From Caldimonas mangrovi (lineage in GTDB: Bacteria; Pseudomonadota; Gammaproteobacteria; Burkholderiales; Burkholderiaceae_C), in the NCBI RefSeq assembly GCF_023721835.1, contig NZ_JAMKFE010000004.1:310001-374000 (forward strand): a stretch of DNA of 64,000 bases, written 5' to 3'. The notes beneath the pieces are model-generated. The model was given only the letters and a program-made list of their open reading frames with translations, did no database searches and had not been told where the DNA came from. A program made the position numbers and the translations under genes. Numbering within the stretch: the first letter of the stretch is position 1; each line of letters opens with the position of its first letter. Positions 19,428-28,008 of the stretch are shown here, piece after piece.

Positions 19428-20649
19428 CTCTGCGCCGCCGGCCCGCCGGCACGTCGGTGTGGGCTGGGTGCTGCTCGCGGCGGCCGGCATCTTTGCGGTC
19501 ACGATGGGGGCCCGTCAGTCGATGGCGCTGTTCATCAGCCCGCTGAACAGCGCGACCGGCCTGGGCATCGCCAGCATCAGCCTGGCCTTCGCCTTCGGCC
19601 AGCTCTGGTGGGGGTTGACGCAGCCCTTCGCCGGCATGGTCGCGGACCGCATCGGCACCGGGCGCGTGCTGCTGACCGGCATGCTGCTGGTGGCGCTCGG
19701 CACGGCGCTGATCCCCTTCATGACGACCACCTGGGGTCTCGTGCTTGCAATCGGCGTGCTCGCCGCCGGCGGCGCCGGGATGGCCGGGCCGTCCGTGCTG
19801 ATGGCCGCCACGATGCGTCTGGTGCCGGCCGAGAAACGCGGCATCGCGACCGGTGTCGTGAATGCGGGCGGCTCGTTCGGGCAGTTCGTCTTCGCACCGA
19901 TCGCGCAAGGGTTGACGGCTGCTGCCGGCTGGGTGGCGGCACTGCAGAGCCTGGCCTTCATCACGCTGCTCGTGCTGCCGGCCGCCTGGGTACTGCGCGG
20001 CCACGCGGTGCACGCCGTGACGGGTACGACTCACCGGCCGCAAAGTACGCGCGAGGCGCTGCGTACCGCGCTGGCGGACCCGAGCTACCGCATGTTGTGC
20101 GCCGGTTTTTTCGTCTGCGGGTTCCATGTGGCGTTCATTGGGACACACCTGCCCGGCGTGGTGGCGTCGTGCCAGTTGCCGCCCGCCGTCGGGGCCTGGT
20201 CGCTGGCGGTGATCGGGCTGTTCAACATCGTCGGCAGCTTCGCGATGGGCTGGGCCGTGGGGCGCTGGCGGATGAAGTCGCTGCTGTCGCTGGTCTACGC
20301 GGCCCGGGCGGTGGCGGTGCTGGTGTTCCTGCTGTCGCCCAAGACCGAGGCGGTGATGCTGGTGTTCGCCGCGGTGATCGGCCTGACCTATCTGTCGACC
20401 GTGCCGCCAACGGCCGGGCTGGTGGCGAAGCTGTTCGGACCGGCGCACATGGCCATGCTGTTCGGCATCGTGATGCTGTCGCACCAGGTCGGCGGCTTCC
20501 TCGGCGCCTGGCTGGGCGGCAAGGCTTTCGAATGGACCGGCAGCTATGACTGGATGTGGTACGCCGACATCGTGCTGGCGGTCGGCGCGGCGCTGGTACA
20601 CCTGCCGATCCGCGAGGCGCCGGTGCGGCTGGCGCCGAGCGCGGCCTGA
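19417..20649 (+). CDS. MFS transporter
   Basis: The protein has 410 residues with twelve predicted membrane helices. The cytoplasmic loop 2-3 reads GMVADRIGTGRVL, the MFS A-motif, and PAEKRGIATGVVNAGGSFG marks helix 5. It starts at 19417 (ATGATG) within the last codons of marR, so its expression should follow that regulator. The substrate is unknown; monocarboxylate/oxalate-type permeases look most similar from memory. Confidence 0.9.
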   Translation: MMSDSAPPARRHVGVGWVLLAAAGIFAVTMGARQSMALFISPLNSATGLGIASISLAFAFGQLWWGLTQPFAGMVADRIGTGRVLLTGMLLVALGTALIPFMTTTWGLVLAIGVLAAGGAGMAGPSVLMAATMRLVPAEKRGIATGVVNAGGSFGQFVFAPIAQGLTAAAGWVAALQSLAFITLLVLPAAWVLRGHAVHAVTGTTHRPQSTREALRTALADPSYRMLCAGFFVCGFHVAFIGTHLPGVVASCQLPPAVGAWSLAVIGLFNIVGSFAMGWAVGRWRMKSLLSLVYAARAVAVLVFLLSPKTEAVMLVFAAVIGLTYLSTVPPTAGLVAKLFGPAHMAMLFGIVMLSHQVGGFLGAWLGGKAFEWTGSYDWMWYADIVLAVGAALVHLPIREAPVRLAPSAA

Positions 20650-20666
20650 CCGGCCGGCGTCACGTT

Positions 20667-21239
20667 CTACAGGGCGCCCACTCCGGCCAGCACCAGCACG
20701 CCGAGCGTGAAGAAGAGGGCGGCCGCCACGCGCCGAACCCAGTGCAACGGCACGAAGCTCACGGCCTTGTCACCCAGGTACACAGCCGGCACGTTGGCGA
20801 GCATCATCCCCAGCGTCGTGCCGGCCGTGACCGTCAGGATGGCGTCGTACTTCGCGGCCAGCATCACGGTGGCGATCTGGGTCTTGTCGCCCATCTCGGC
20901 CAGGAAGAAGGCGATGGTGGTGATGCCGAACACGCCCCAGTGCCCGCGGAGCGTGGTGGCCGACTCGTCCACCTTGTCGGGGATCAGTGTCCAGGCAGCG
21001 ACCGCGATGAACGACAGTCCCAGCCCATAGCGCAGCACGGTCTCGCTGATCAGGTTCTGGATCAGCGCGCCCAAGGCGCTGGCGCCGGCATGGTTGGCCA
21101 GCGTCGCGACGAGGATGCCCGCGGCAATGGGCAGCGGCTTGCGGAAGCGGGCGGCGAGCAGCAGCGCGAGCAACTGCGTCTTGTCGCCGATCTCGCTGGC
21201 GGCGACCACACCGGTGGAAACGAGCAGGGCTTCGAGCAT
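20667..21239 (-). CDS. GDT1/TMEM165 family cation exporter (UPF0016, MneA-like)
   Basis: The protein has 190 residues and six helices arranged as two repeats. Each repeat carries the family motif: SEIGDKTQL near residue 15 and AEMGDKTQI near residue 113. Bacterial members export manganese or calcium. The ATG is at 21239; a TTG two codons upstream is less likely. I found no yybP-ykoY manganese riboswitch in the short leader. Confidence 0.92.
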   Translation of the reverse strand: MLEALLVSTGVVAASEIGDKTQLLALLLAARFRKPLPIAAGILVATLANHAGASALGALIQNLISETVLRYGLGLSFIAVAAWTLIPDKVDESATTLRGHWGVFGITTIAFFLAEMGDKTQIATVMLAAKYDAILTVTAGTTLGMMLANVPAVYLGDKAVSFVPLHWVRRVAAALFFTLGVLVLAGVGAL

Positions 21240-21349
21240 GGGCAAGGGCGAAAACGACGGCGCAGTGTAGTGGGTGCGCCCATCGCACGGCGGCGGCGCG
21301 GCAAGCAGGAGATGCTATCGTTCGAGGCTTCATCGTCATTCTTGCCGCC

Positions 21350-22024
21350 ATGCTCACGCTCTTCACCGCCGCCGTCGTTCTCGGCTTCGTGTTCAATGCC
21401 GCACCGGGTGCCGTGTTCGCCGAAACGGTGCGCCAGGGGGTGCGCGGCGGTTTTCGTCCGGCCTTCGCGGTGCAGGTCGGCTCGCTGGTCGGCGACGCGC
21501 TTTGGGCCGTGCTCGGACTGGCGGGCGTCGGCCTGCTGGTGCAGAGCGCGGCGCTGCGCACTCCGATCGGTATCGCGGGTGTCGTCTACCTGCTGTGGCT
21601 GGCATGGGACGCCTGGCGCGCCGCCAACCAGGAGTTCACGGTGCAACCGGACGGCCGCGCGCCCGGCAAACGCCGTGCGTTGCGCACCGGTGTCGTGTTG
21701 TCGGTGACCAACCCACAGAACGTCGCCTACTGGGCCGCTCTGGGCAGCGCGATGGGGGCGGTCGGTGTGCACGAGCCATCGGCCACCCAATACGGCGTCT
21801 TCTTCGCCGGCTTCATGACCTCATCGGTGCTGTGGTGCTTCATTTGCGCGGCGCTGGTCGACCGGGTGTTCCGCAGCGTCGGACAGCACTGGGCTCGCAT
21901 CACCTACCGCGCCTGCGCGATCGCCTTCCTGGCCTTGGCCCTGTCGTCGCTGCGCGACCTGGTATGGGGCCGGCAGGAGCCGGCGGTCACGGCGGCCCCG
22001 CCGGCGCTGCACGGCAGACCCTGA
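21350..22024 (+). CDS. LysE family amino-acid exporter
   Basis: The protein has 224 residues with about six helices. The LysE pattern FNAAPGAVFAETVRQGVRGG occurs at about 14-33 (cited as FNAAPGAVFAET), and SVTNPQNVAYW in the middle. It should export amino acids or derivatives, substrate unknown. The gene is divergent from the GDT1 exporter and runs into the GH13 genes with 33 bases between. Confidence 0.88.
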   Translation: MLTLFTAAVVLGFVFNAAPGAVFAETVRQGVRGGFRPAFAVQVGSLVGDALWAVLGLAGVGLLVQSAALRTPIGIAGVVYLLWLAWDAWRAANQEFTVQPDGRAPGKRRALRTGVVLSVTNPQNVAYWAALGSAMGAVGVHEPSATQYGVFFAGFMTSSVLWCFICAALVDRVFRSVGQHWARITYRACAIAFLALALSSLRDLVWGRQEPAVTAAPPALHGRP

Positions 22025-22057
22025 GCCCCCGGCATCCCGTTTGCCAAACGGGGAAGC

Positions 22058-23614
22058 ATGGCTTCCCCGGCATCCGCGACCCCTCCTGAGCCGGCCTTGC
22101 CCTGGTGGCAGGGCGCGGTCATCTATCAAGTCTATCCGCGCTCGTTCGCCGATGCGAACGGCGACGGCGTCGGCGATCTGCCCGGCCTGCACGACCGGCT
22201 CGACCATCTGCAGCGGCTGGGCGTCGATGCACTGTGGCTGTCGCCGATCTATCGGTCACCGATGGCCGACGCCGGCTACGACATCAGCGACTATCGTGAC
22301 GTGGACCCGGTGTTCGGCTCGCTGGCCGACTTCGACCGGCTGCTCGAGGCAGCGCATGCACGCGGCTTGCGCGTGCTGCTCGACTTCGTACCCAACCACA
22401 CGTCCGACCAGCATCCGTGGTTCGTCGAGTCACGTTCCTCGCGCGACAACCCCAAGCGCGACTGGTACATCTGGCGCGACGAGCCCAACGACTGGCGCGC
22501 CGCATTGAATGCCGGCAGCGCGTGGACCTGGGACGAGCACAGCCAGCAGTACTACCTGCACCTGTTCCTGCCGCAGCAGCCCGACCTCAACTGGCGCAAC
22601 CCCGAGGTGGTCCAGGCGATGCACGACGTGCTGCGCTTCTGGTTGGACCGCGGGGTGGACGGCTTTCGCATCGACGTGGCGCATTGCACCGGCAAGGACC
22701 CCACGTTTGCCGGCCACCCGCGCTGCCTGGCGGGTGAGCCGCTGGCCGATTTCAACGACCAGCCCTACAGCCACGAGGTGCTGCGGGGGCTGCGCCGGCT
22801 GGTCGACGGCTACCCGGGCCAGCGGGTGCTGGTCGGTGAAGTGAACATCCGCTCGACCGCCAGCGTGGTGCAGTACTACGGGGCGAGCGACGAACTGCAC
22901 ATGTCGTTCAACTTCCCGCCGCTCGACGCGCCGTGGGACCCGATCGTGTTCCGGACCTGTATTGCCGAAGTGGAGCAACTGCTGCTGCCGGCGCAGGCGT
23001 GGCCGACCTGGGTGCTGTCCAATCACGACAACGAGCGGCATCGCACGCGCTACGGCGGCTCGTTGCAGCGGTCGCGTGCCGCGGCGGTGATGCTGCTGAC
23101 GCTGCGCGGCACGCCGTTCCTGTACCAGGGCGAGGAACTGGGGCTGGAAGACGCGGTCATCACGCCCGACACCCGCGTCGATCCCGGCGGCCGCGACGGC
23201 AGCCGTGCGCCGCTGCCTTGGCAGCCGGAGTTTCCGCATGGCTGGCGCGGCAAGCCGCCCTGGCTGCCGTTCCCTCCGGAGGCCTCGGCGTTGTGCGCGC
23301 AGCGCCAGTGGGACGACCCCGACTCGATGCTGCACCTGTACCGCCGGCTGCTGGCGATGCGTCGCGGCAGCGCGGCGCTGCGCTGGGGCGGGTGGCATCA
23401 GCTCGACGCACCGCCCACCGTGCTGGCCTACCGGCGCGAGCACGGTGTCGATGCCCGCGTGGTGCTCGTCAACTTTGCCGACCACCTGCAAAAGGTGGCC
23501 GTCGATGGCGCCTGGCGTACCGCGCTGTCGTCCGACGGCGTCGGCGAAGGCGTGACATTCGACGGCTGCGTCGGCGCCGAACGAGCGCTGGTGCTCGAAC
23601 CCGGGAAGGAGTAG
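22058..23614 (+). CDS. GH13 alpha-glucosidase/alpha-amylase family enzyme
   Basis: The protein has 518 residues. The four GH13 regions are present: DFVPNHTSD, GFRIDVAH with nucleophile Asp206, LVGEVN with acid/base Glu261, and LSNHDNERH with Asp324. It opens with WWQGAVIYQVYPRSFADANGDGVGDL, typical of oligo-1,6-glucosidase/alpha-glucosidase types (cited as VIYQVYPRSF). It lacks a signal peptide, so it is cytoplasmic. A GH13 partner starts four bases after its stop. The exact linkage (alpha-1,4, alpha-1,6 or trehalose/sucrose) cannot be told. Confidence 0.9.
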   Translation: MASPASATPPEPALPWWQGAVIYQVYPRSFADANGDGVGDLPGLHDRLDHLQRLGVDALWLSPIYRSPMADAGYDISDYRDVDPVFGSLADFDRLLEAAHARGLRVLLDFVPNHTSDQHPWFVESRSSRDNPKRDWYIWRDEPNDWRAALNAGSAWTWDEHSQQYYLHLFLPQQPDLNWRNPEVVQAMHDVLRFWLDRGVDGFRIDVAHCTGKDPTFAGHPRCLAGEPLADFNDQPYSHEVLRGLRRLVDGYPGQRVLVGEVNIRSTASVVQYYGASDELHMSFNFPPLDAPWDPIVFRTCIAEVEQLLLPAQAWPTWVLSNHDNERHRTRYGGSLQRSRAAAVMLLTLRGTPFLYQGEELGLEDAVITPDTRVDPGGRDGSRAPLPWQPEFPHGWRGKPPWLPFPPEASALCAQRQWDDPDSMLHLYRRLLAMRRGSAALRWGGWHQLDAPPTVLAYRREHGVDARVVLVNFADHLQKVAVDGAWRTALSSDGVGEGVTFDGCVGAERALVLEPGKE

Positions 23615-23618
23615 CCGC

Positions 23619-25244
23619 ATGCGTCCTCTGTGGTACCGCAACGCCGTGATTTATCAGGTCGACCCCTCGCTGTTCCGCGATGCCGACGGTGACGGCTGGG
23701 GTGACCTGCGCGGCATCACCGAACGACTGGACTACGTGCGCAGCCTGGGCGCCACCTGCATCTGGTTGATGCCGATCTACACCTCGCCGTTCAAGGACGG
23801 AGGCTACGACGTCTCGGACCACCTCGCGATCGACCCCCGCTTCGGCGACTTCGCCGACATGGTGGGACTGCTCGAAAAGGCGGAGGAACTCGGCATCCAC
23901 GTGCTGGTCGAGCTGGTGGTGCAGCACACCTCCGATCAGCACCCCTGGTTCCAGCAGGCGCGGCGCGACCGCAACTCGCCGTACCGCGATTACTACGTCT
24001 GGGCTGACGAGCCGCACGAGACCGAGGTCAAGCCGATCTTTCCGACCGTGGAAGACAGCGTGTGGACGTGGGACGAGGTGGCTCAGCAGTATTACCGGCA
24101 CTGCTTCTACCGGCATGAACCCGACCTCAACCACGCCAACCCCAAGGTGCGCGAGGAGATGTACCGCATCATGGCCTTCTGGCTGCGGTTGGGCGTGTCG
24201 GGCTTTCGCGTCGATGCGGCGCCCTACATGATCGAGCGTGCCAAGGCGGCCGATCCGCGGGAGGACGGCCACTGGCTGCTCGACGACATGCGCGAGTTCG
24301 TCGCCATGCGGCGGCCTGAAGCCGTGCTGCTCGGCGAGGTCGATGTGGAGCCCGAGGTGTACAGCCAGTACTTCGGCGAGGGCGACCGCATGACGCTGCT
24401 GCTGGACTTCTGGGTCAACAACCACTTGTTCCTGGCGTTGGCACGTAGCGAGGCCGAGCCCCTGACACGCGCGCTGGAGGAACAGCCGCAACCGCCCGAG
24501 CATGCGCAGTACGCGCTGTGGCTGCGCAACCATGACGAGCTGGATCTCGAGCGATTGACCGAGGACGAGCGCGAGGAGGTGATGCAAGCCTTCGCCCCGG
24601 AAGAGAACATGCGCGCCTATCACCGCGGCATCCGGCGCCGGCTGGCACCGATGCTGGGCGGAGACGAGCGCCGGATCGCGATGGTGCATTCCATCCTCTT
24701 CTCTTTGCCCGGCACGCCCATCCTGCGCTACGGCGAGGAAATCGGCATGGGTGAAGACTTGTCGCGTCCCGAGCGTCTGGCGGTGCGCACGCCGATGCAG
24801 TGGTCGGACGGGCCGAATGCCGGCTATTCGCAGGGAGACCCACAGCGGTTTCCTGCGCCGGTGATCGACGACGGGCCGTTCAGCTACCGCGAGGTCAACG
24901 CCTATGCGCACACCCTGCGGGACGATTCACTGCTGAAGAGAACGAGCGAGATGGTGCGCATGCGTCTGAGTCTGCGGGAGATCGGCTTCGGCACGTGCCG
25001 GCCCGCGCGTGTCGACTGCAAGCACGTGCTGGCGCTGCGGTACGACAACGGCTCGTCGGTGCTGATGCTGGCCAACCTGAGCGACCACGAGGTCGAGGTC
25101 ACCGTGGAGGAAGACGACCTGCACGACCTGGTCGACATCCTCGACGACGTCGAGTACCCACGCCCCAAGGGCCGGCCGCTGGTGGTGCAACTGCGCGGCT
25201 ATGGCTACCGGTGGATGCGCCGCAAGGAAGAGCTGTTCGGCTAG
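23619..25244 (+). CDS. GH13 enzyme, trehalose synthase/alpha-amylase-like
   Basis: The protein has 541 residues. It begins WYRNAVIYQVDPSLFRDADG and has the GH13 residues Asp199 (GFRVDAAP), Glu240 (LLGEVD) and Asp306 (RNHDELD). The layout resembles TreS-like GH13 subfamilies, with RTPMQWSDGPNAGYS shared with trehalose synthases. It lacks the C-terminal maltokinase domain seen in some. AAGGAG overlapping the previous gene sets the start. An inverted repeat arm overlaps its stop codon. Confidence 0.88.
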   Translation: MRPLWYRNAVIYQVDPSLFRDADGDGWGDLRGITERLDYVRSLGATCIWLMPIYTSPFKDGGYDVSDHLAIDPRFGDFADMVGLLEKAEELGIHVLVELVVQHTSDQHPWFQQARRDRNSPYRDYYVWADEPHETEVKPIFPTVEDSVWTWDEVAQQYYRHCFYRHEPDLNHANPKVREEMYRIMAFWLRLGVSGFRVDAAPYMIERAKAADPREDGHWLLDDMREFVAMRRPEAVLLGEVDVEPEVYSQYFGEGDRMTLLLDFWVNNHLFLALARSEAEPLTRALEEQPQPPEHAQYALWLRNHDELDLERLTEDEREEVMQAFAPEENMRAYHRGIRRRLAPMLGGDERRIAMVHSILFSLPGTPILRYGEEIGMGEDLSRPERLAVRTPMQWSDGPNAGYSQGDPQRFPAPVIDDGPFSYREVNAYAHTLRDDSLLKRTSEMVRMRLSLREIGFGTCRPARVDCKHVLALRYDNGSSVLMLANLSDHEVEVTVEEDDLHDLVDILDDVEYPRPKGRPLVVQLRGYGYRWMRRKEELFG

Positions 25245-25277
25245 GAGTCTGGGCGGCAGAAGCCCCCCAGACTCCTG
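25243..25277 (+). terminator. Hairpin at the end of the GH13 operon
   Basis: AGGAGTCTGGG (25243-25253) can pair with CCCAGACTCCT (25267-25277), an 11-bp stem with a 13-base loop. No T-run follows. The same left arm can instead pair with the distant right arm at 25539-25560. Confidence 0.45.
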
Positions 25278-25304
25278 GCCTGCGGCTTTACGCACGGCTC
25301 CCCC

Positions 25305-25373
25305 GAGCCCCCTCCGCGAGGGAGCTCCAGCTTGTCGGACCGCACCCTCCAGCCTCCCTCCGAGAGGGAGGCT
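25305..25373. repeat. Two related hairpin repeats inside the MITE-like element
   Basis: GAGCCCCCTCCGCGAGGGAGCTC (25305-25327, cited in parts: GAGC, CCCTC, GAGGG, GCTC) and a perfect 10-bp stem AGCCTCCCTC-CGA-GAGGGAGGCT (25351-25373) share the core CCCTCCGnGAGGG and are each followed by CCAG. They look like copies of one REP-like unit. The rest of the gene-free stretch 25245-25725 shows nothing else I can name. Confidence 0.5.
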
Positions 25374-25725
25374 CCAGTCAGTCTGACGAGCTCTCCACCG
25401 CCGCTCCGCTTGCGCTCAACTCCGCTTCGGCTTGGTAGCTGGTGTCGGCCAGGGCATCTGCTGCGGCTCATAGGGAAGGTGGTTCGCGGCCGTGGCCACG
25501 AAACCTACCTGGACTCTCGGCCCCAGTCAGGCACGTCCCTTCTGCCGCCCAGACTCCTAGGACAGCGCTGCTGGCGGGGCCGTTGTCTCCTGTGTGACTG
25601 GCGCCGGCGGCGTCTGCGCGCACGATGGCTGCAGCTGCAGCAGGTATTCCCTTGCAGGTCATTGCGCGCTCGCGCGTGGCGATGCATGCTGCGGCACGAC
25701 AACAGGCCCCGGCATGGAGACAAGC

Positions 25726-27948
25726 ATGAGCACGCCCCCCACCTCTGCGGTCGCACACCGCATCTGTCCCGTCTGCGAGGCCTGTTGCGGCCTCGAACTG
25801 CGCATCGCGGACGGCCGCGTGGAGTCGATCCGCGGCCACGAGGCCGACGTCTTCAGCGCCGGGTACATCTGTCCGAAGGGCGTGGCGCTGAGGGACCTGC
25901 ACGAAGACCCCGACCGCTTGCGCACGCCGCTGATCAAGCGCGACGGCCGGTTCGTCGAGGCGAGCTGGGACGAGGCCTTCGCCGAGATCGAGCGACGTCT
26001 GGTACCGCTGCGCGAGCAGCACGGTGCCGATGCAGCCGCACTGGTGATCGGCAACCCGACCGTGCACAAGATGGGCTTGCTGATGTACCTGCCGCGGCTG
26101 GTGCGCGCGCTCGGCTCGCGCAACGTGTTTTCGGCGTCGACGCTGGACCAGATGCCCAAGCAGCTGTCCAGCGGGCTGATGTTCGGGCATTGGCTGTCGA
26201 TCCCGGTGCCCGACATCGAGCGCTGCGACCACCTGCTGATGCTGGGTGCGAACCCGGTGGCGTCGAACGGCAGCCTCTGGACGGTGCCGGACTTCCGTGG
26301 CAAGGCGCGGGCGATGCAGGCGCGCGGCGGCCGACTGGTCGTGATCGACCCGCGGCGCAGCGAAACCGCTGCAATGGCTGACGAACACCTGTTCATCCGG
26401 CCGGGCGGCGACGTGTTCCTGCTGCTGGGCATGGCGCACACGCTGTTCGACGAACGGCTGCTGCGCCTCGGCCGGCTTGGCGTTCACGTCGCGGGCGTCG
26501 ACGAACTGCAGCAAGCAGTTGCGCCGTTTTCCCCGGAACAGGTGGCCGCGCGCTGCGGCATCCCGGCCGAGGCGATCCGCACACAGGCGCGTGCGCTGGC
26601 GGCTGCGCAGCGTGCCGTGGTGTACGGGCGCCTGGGCACCTGCACGCAGGAATACGGCACGCTGGCAAGCTGGCTGATCGACGTGCTGAACGTGCTGACC
26701 GGCCATTTCGACGAGCCGGGCGGCGCGATGTTCCCCAAAGCTGCGGTGTTCGCCGCCAACACCCTCGGCACGCCGGGAACGGGGCGCGGCATCGTCACCG
26801 GGCGGCACCGCAGCCGCGTGTCGGGCGTGCCGGAGGTGTTCGGCGAGTACCCGATGGGTTGTCTGGCCGAAGAAATCGAGACGCCGGGCACGGGCCAGGT
26901 GCGGGCGCTGATCACGGTGGCCGGCAACCCGGTGCTGTCGGCACCGAACGGCCCGCGGCTGTCGGCCGCGTTCGAGCAGCTCGACTTCATGGTCAGCGTC
27001 GATCTCTATCTCAACGAAACGACCCGGCACGCCGACGTCATCCTGCCCGGCCGTTCGCCGCTCGAGGACACACACTACGACACCGCGTTCGCCCAGCTGT
27101 CGTTCCGCAATCACGCACGCTACAGCCCGGCGGTGCTGACGCCCGACCCTGCGCATCTGCCCGAGTGGCAGACGCTCCTGCGGCTGATTGCCATCTTGCG
27201 CGGCGAGGGCGCGCATGCCAACGTCCGGCGGCTGGACGACGAGTTGCTGGCCGACGAGGTGCGGCGCACCGCCGGTCCGCAGGCCGAAGCGGTGATCCGC
27301 GCCGTCTCGCGCTGGGAGGGGCCGGAGCGGCTGCTCGACCTCGGCCTGCGCTCCGGCCCGTACGGCGACGGCTTCGGCCAGAACCCCGAGGGCCTGACGC
27401 TGAAGAAGTTGATGGCCGCGCCGGCCGGCATCGACCTGGGGCCTTTGCAGCCACGCGTGCCGGAAGTGCTGCGCACGCCGTCGGGCCGGATCGAGCTGGC
27501 CCCGCCGATGCTGCTGCAGGACCTGCAGCGTGCCGGGCAGGACCTCGCGCGCCCGGTGCCGGAGTTCGTCATCGTCGGGCGCCGGCAGGTGCGCTCGAAC
27601 AACAGCTGGATGCACAACCTGGCCATCCTGGCCAAGGGCCCTTACCGCTGCACGGTGCTCGTGCATCCGGCCGACGCCCGCCGGCTGGGCTTGAGCGATG
27701 CGGGCGTGGCGCGCATCGCCAACGGCGGGCGCGCGATCGAGGCGCAGGTGGAACTGAGCGACGACATGATGCCGGGTGTCGTCAGCCTGCCGCATGGCTG
27801 GGGCCACGGGGTGCCGGGCACCCGGATGGCGCTGGCGGCCGAGCGGCCGGGCGCCAACCTGAACGCGGTGCTCGACGAGTCGGTGCGTGACCCGCTGTCG
27901 GGCAATGCGGTGTTGAGCGGGGTGGCGGTGAGCGTGTCCGCTGCCTGA
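25726..27948 (+). CDS. Molybdopterin oxidoreductase with an N-terminal 4Fe-4S site
   Basis: The protein has 740 residues from the ATG at 25726, chosen for the GGAG six bases upstream. The 4Fe-4S motif is Cys14-x2-Cys17-x3-Cys21-x27-Cys49. Mo-bisMGD blocks follow: SASTLDQMPKQLSSGLMFG, LLMLGANPVASNGSLW, DPRRSETA, and a C-terminal molydop-binding domain with SNNSWMHN and LPHGWGH. No Tat signal is seen, so it is probably cytoplasmic. Asp in SASTLDQMP may be the Mo ligand. The substrate is unknown, and there are no neighbouring electron-transfer subunits. Confidence 0.88.
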   Translation: MSTPPTSAVAHRICPVCEACCGLELRIADGRVESIRGHEADVFSAGYICPKGVALRDLHEDPDRLRTPLIKRDGRFVEASWDEAFAEIERRLVPLREQHGADAAALVIGNPTVHKMGLLMYLPRLVRALGSRNVFSASTLDQMPKQLSSGLMFGHWLSIPVPDIERCDHLLMLGANPVASNGSLWTVPDFRGKARAMQARGGRLVVIDPRRSETAAMADEHLFIRPGGDVFLLLGMAHTLFDERLLRLGRLGVHVAGVDELQQAVAPFSPEQVAARCGIPAEAIRTQARALAAAQRAVVYGRLGTCTQEYGTLASWLIDVLNVLTGHFDEPGGAMFPKAAVFAANTLGTPGTGRGIVTGRHRSRVSGVPEVFGEYPMGCLAEEIETPGTGQVRALITVAGNPVLSAPNGPRLSAAFEQLDFMVSVDLYLNETTRHADVILPGRSPLEDTHYDTAFAQLSFRNHARYSPAVLTPDPAHLPEWQTLLRLIAILRGEGAHANVRRLDDELLADEVRRTAGPQAEAVIRAVSRWEGPERLLDLGLRSGPYGDGFGQNPEGLTLKKLMAAPAGIDLGPLQPRVPEVLRTPSGRIELAPPMLLQDLQRAGQDLARPVPEFVIVGRRQVRSNNSWMHNLAILAKGPYRCTVLVHPADARRLGLSDAGVARIANGGRAIEAQVELSDDMMPGVVSLPHGWGHGVPGTRMALAAERPGANLNAVLDESVRDPLSGNAVLSGVAVSVSAA

Positions 27949-27953
27949 TGCAG

Positions 27954-27980
27954 GCAGGGTGGGCGAGCCGCCCACCCTGC
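27954..27980. terminator. Strong hairpin between convergent genes
   Basis: A perfect 12-bp stem GCAGGGTGGGCG / CGCCCACCCTGC with the loop AGC lies between the oxidoreductase and dctP stops. There is no T-run on either side, so it may act as a barrier or RNA 3' stabiliser more than as a classical terminator. Confidence 0.55.
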
Positions 27981-28008
27981 GAAAGAATCGCCGGGCGGCG
28001 CTTGCTGC

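Larger units (their letters stand above)
25241..25560. repeat. 320-bp element bounded by perfect 22-bp inverted repeats (MITE-like)
   Basis: The first 22 bases (CTAGGAGTCTGGGCGGCAGA then AG, 25241-25262) are the exact reverse complement of 25539-25560. The ends read CTAG, so a duplicated 4-bp CTAG target with 18-bp inverted repeats is also possible. The left arm overlaps the stop of the GH13 gene. No transposase is inside. A miniature transposon is the best reading; a long-range transcription structure is the alternative. Confidence 0.6.

Noticed and set aside
20667-21340. Manganese (yybP-ykoY) riboswitch before the GDT1 exporter
   Set aside because: The leader is short and lacks the conserved aptamer loops.
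25241-25560. CRISPR array or attachment site
   Set aside because: Only two inverted arms, no spaced direct repeats and no tRNA or integrase nearby.
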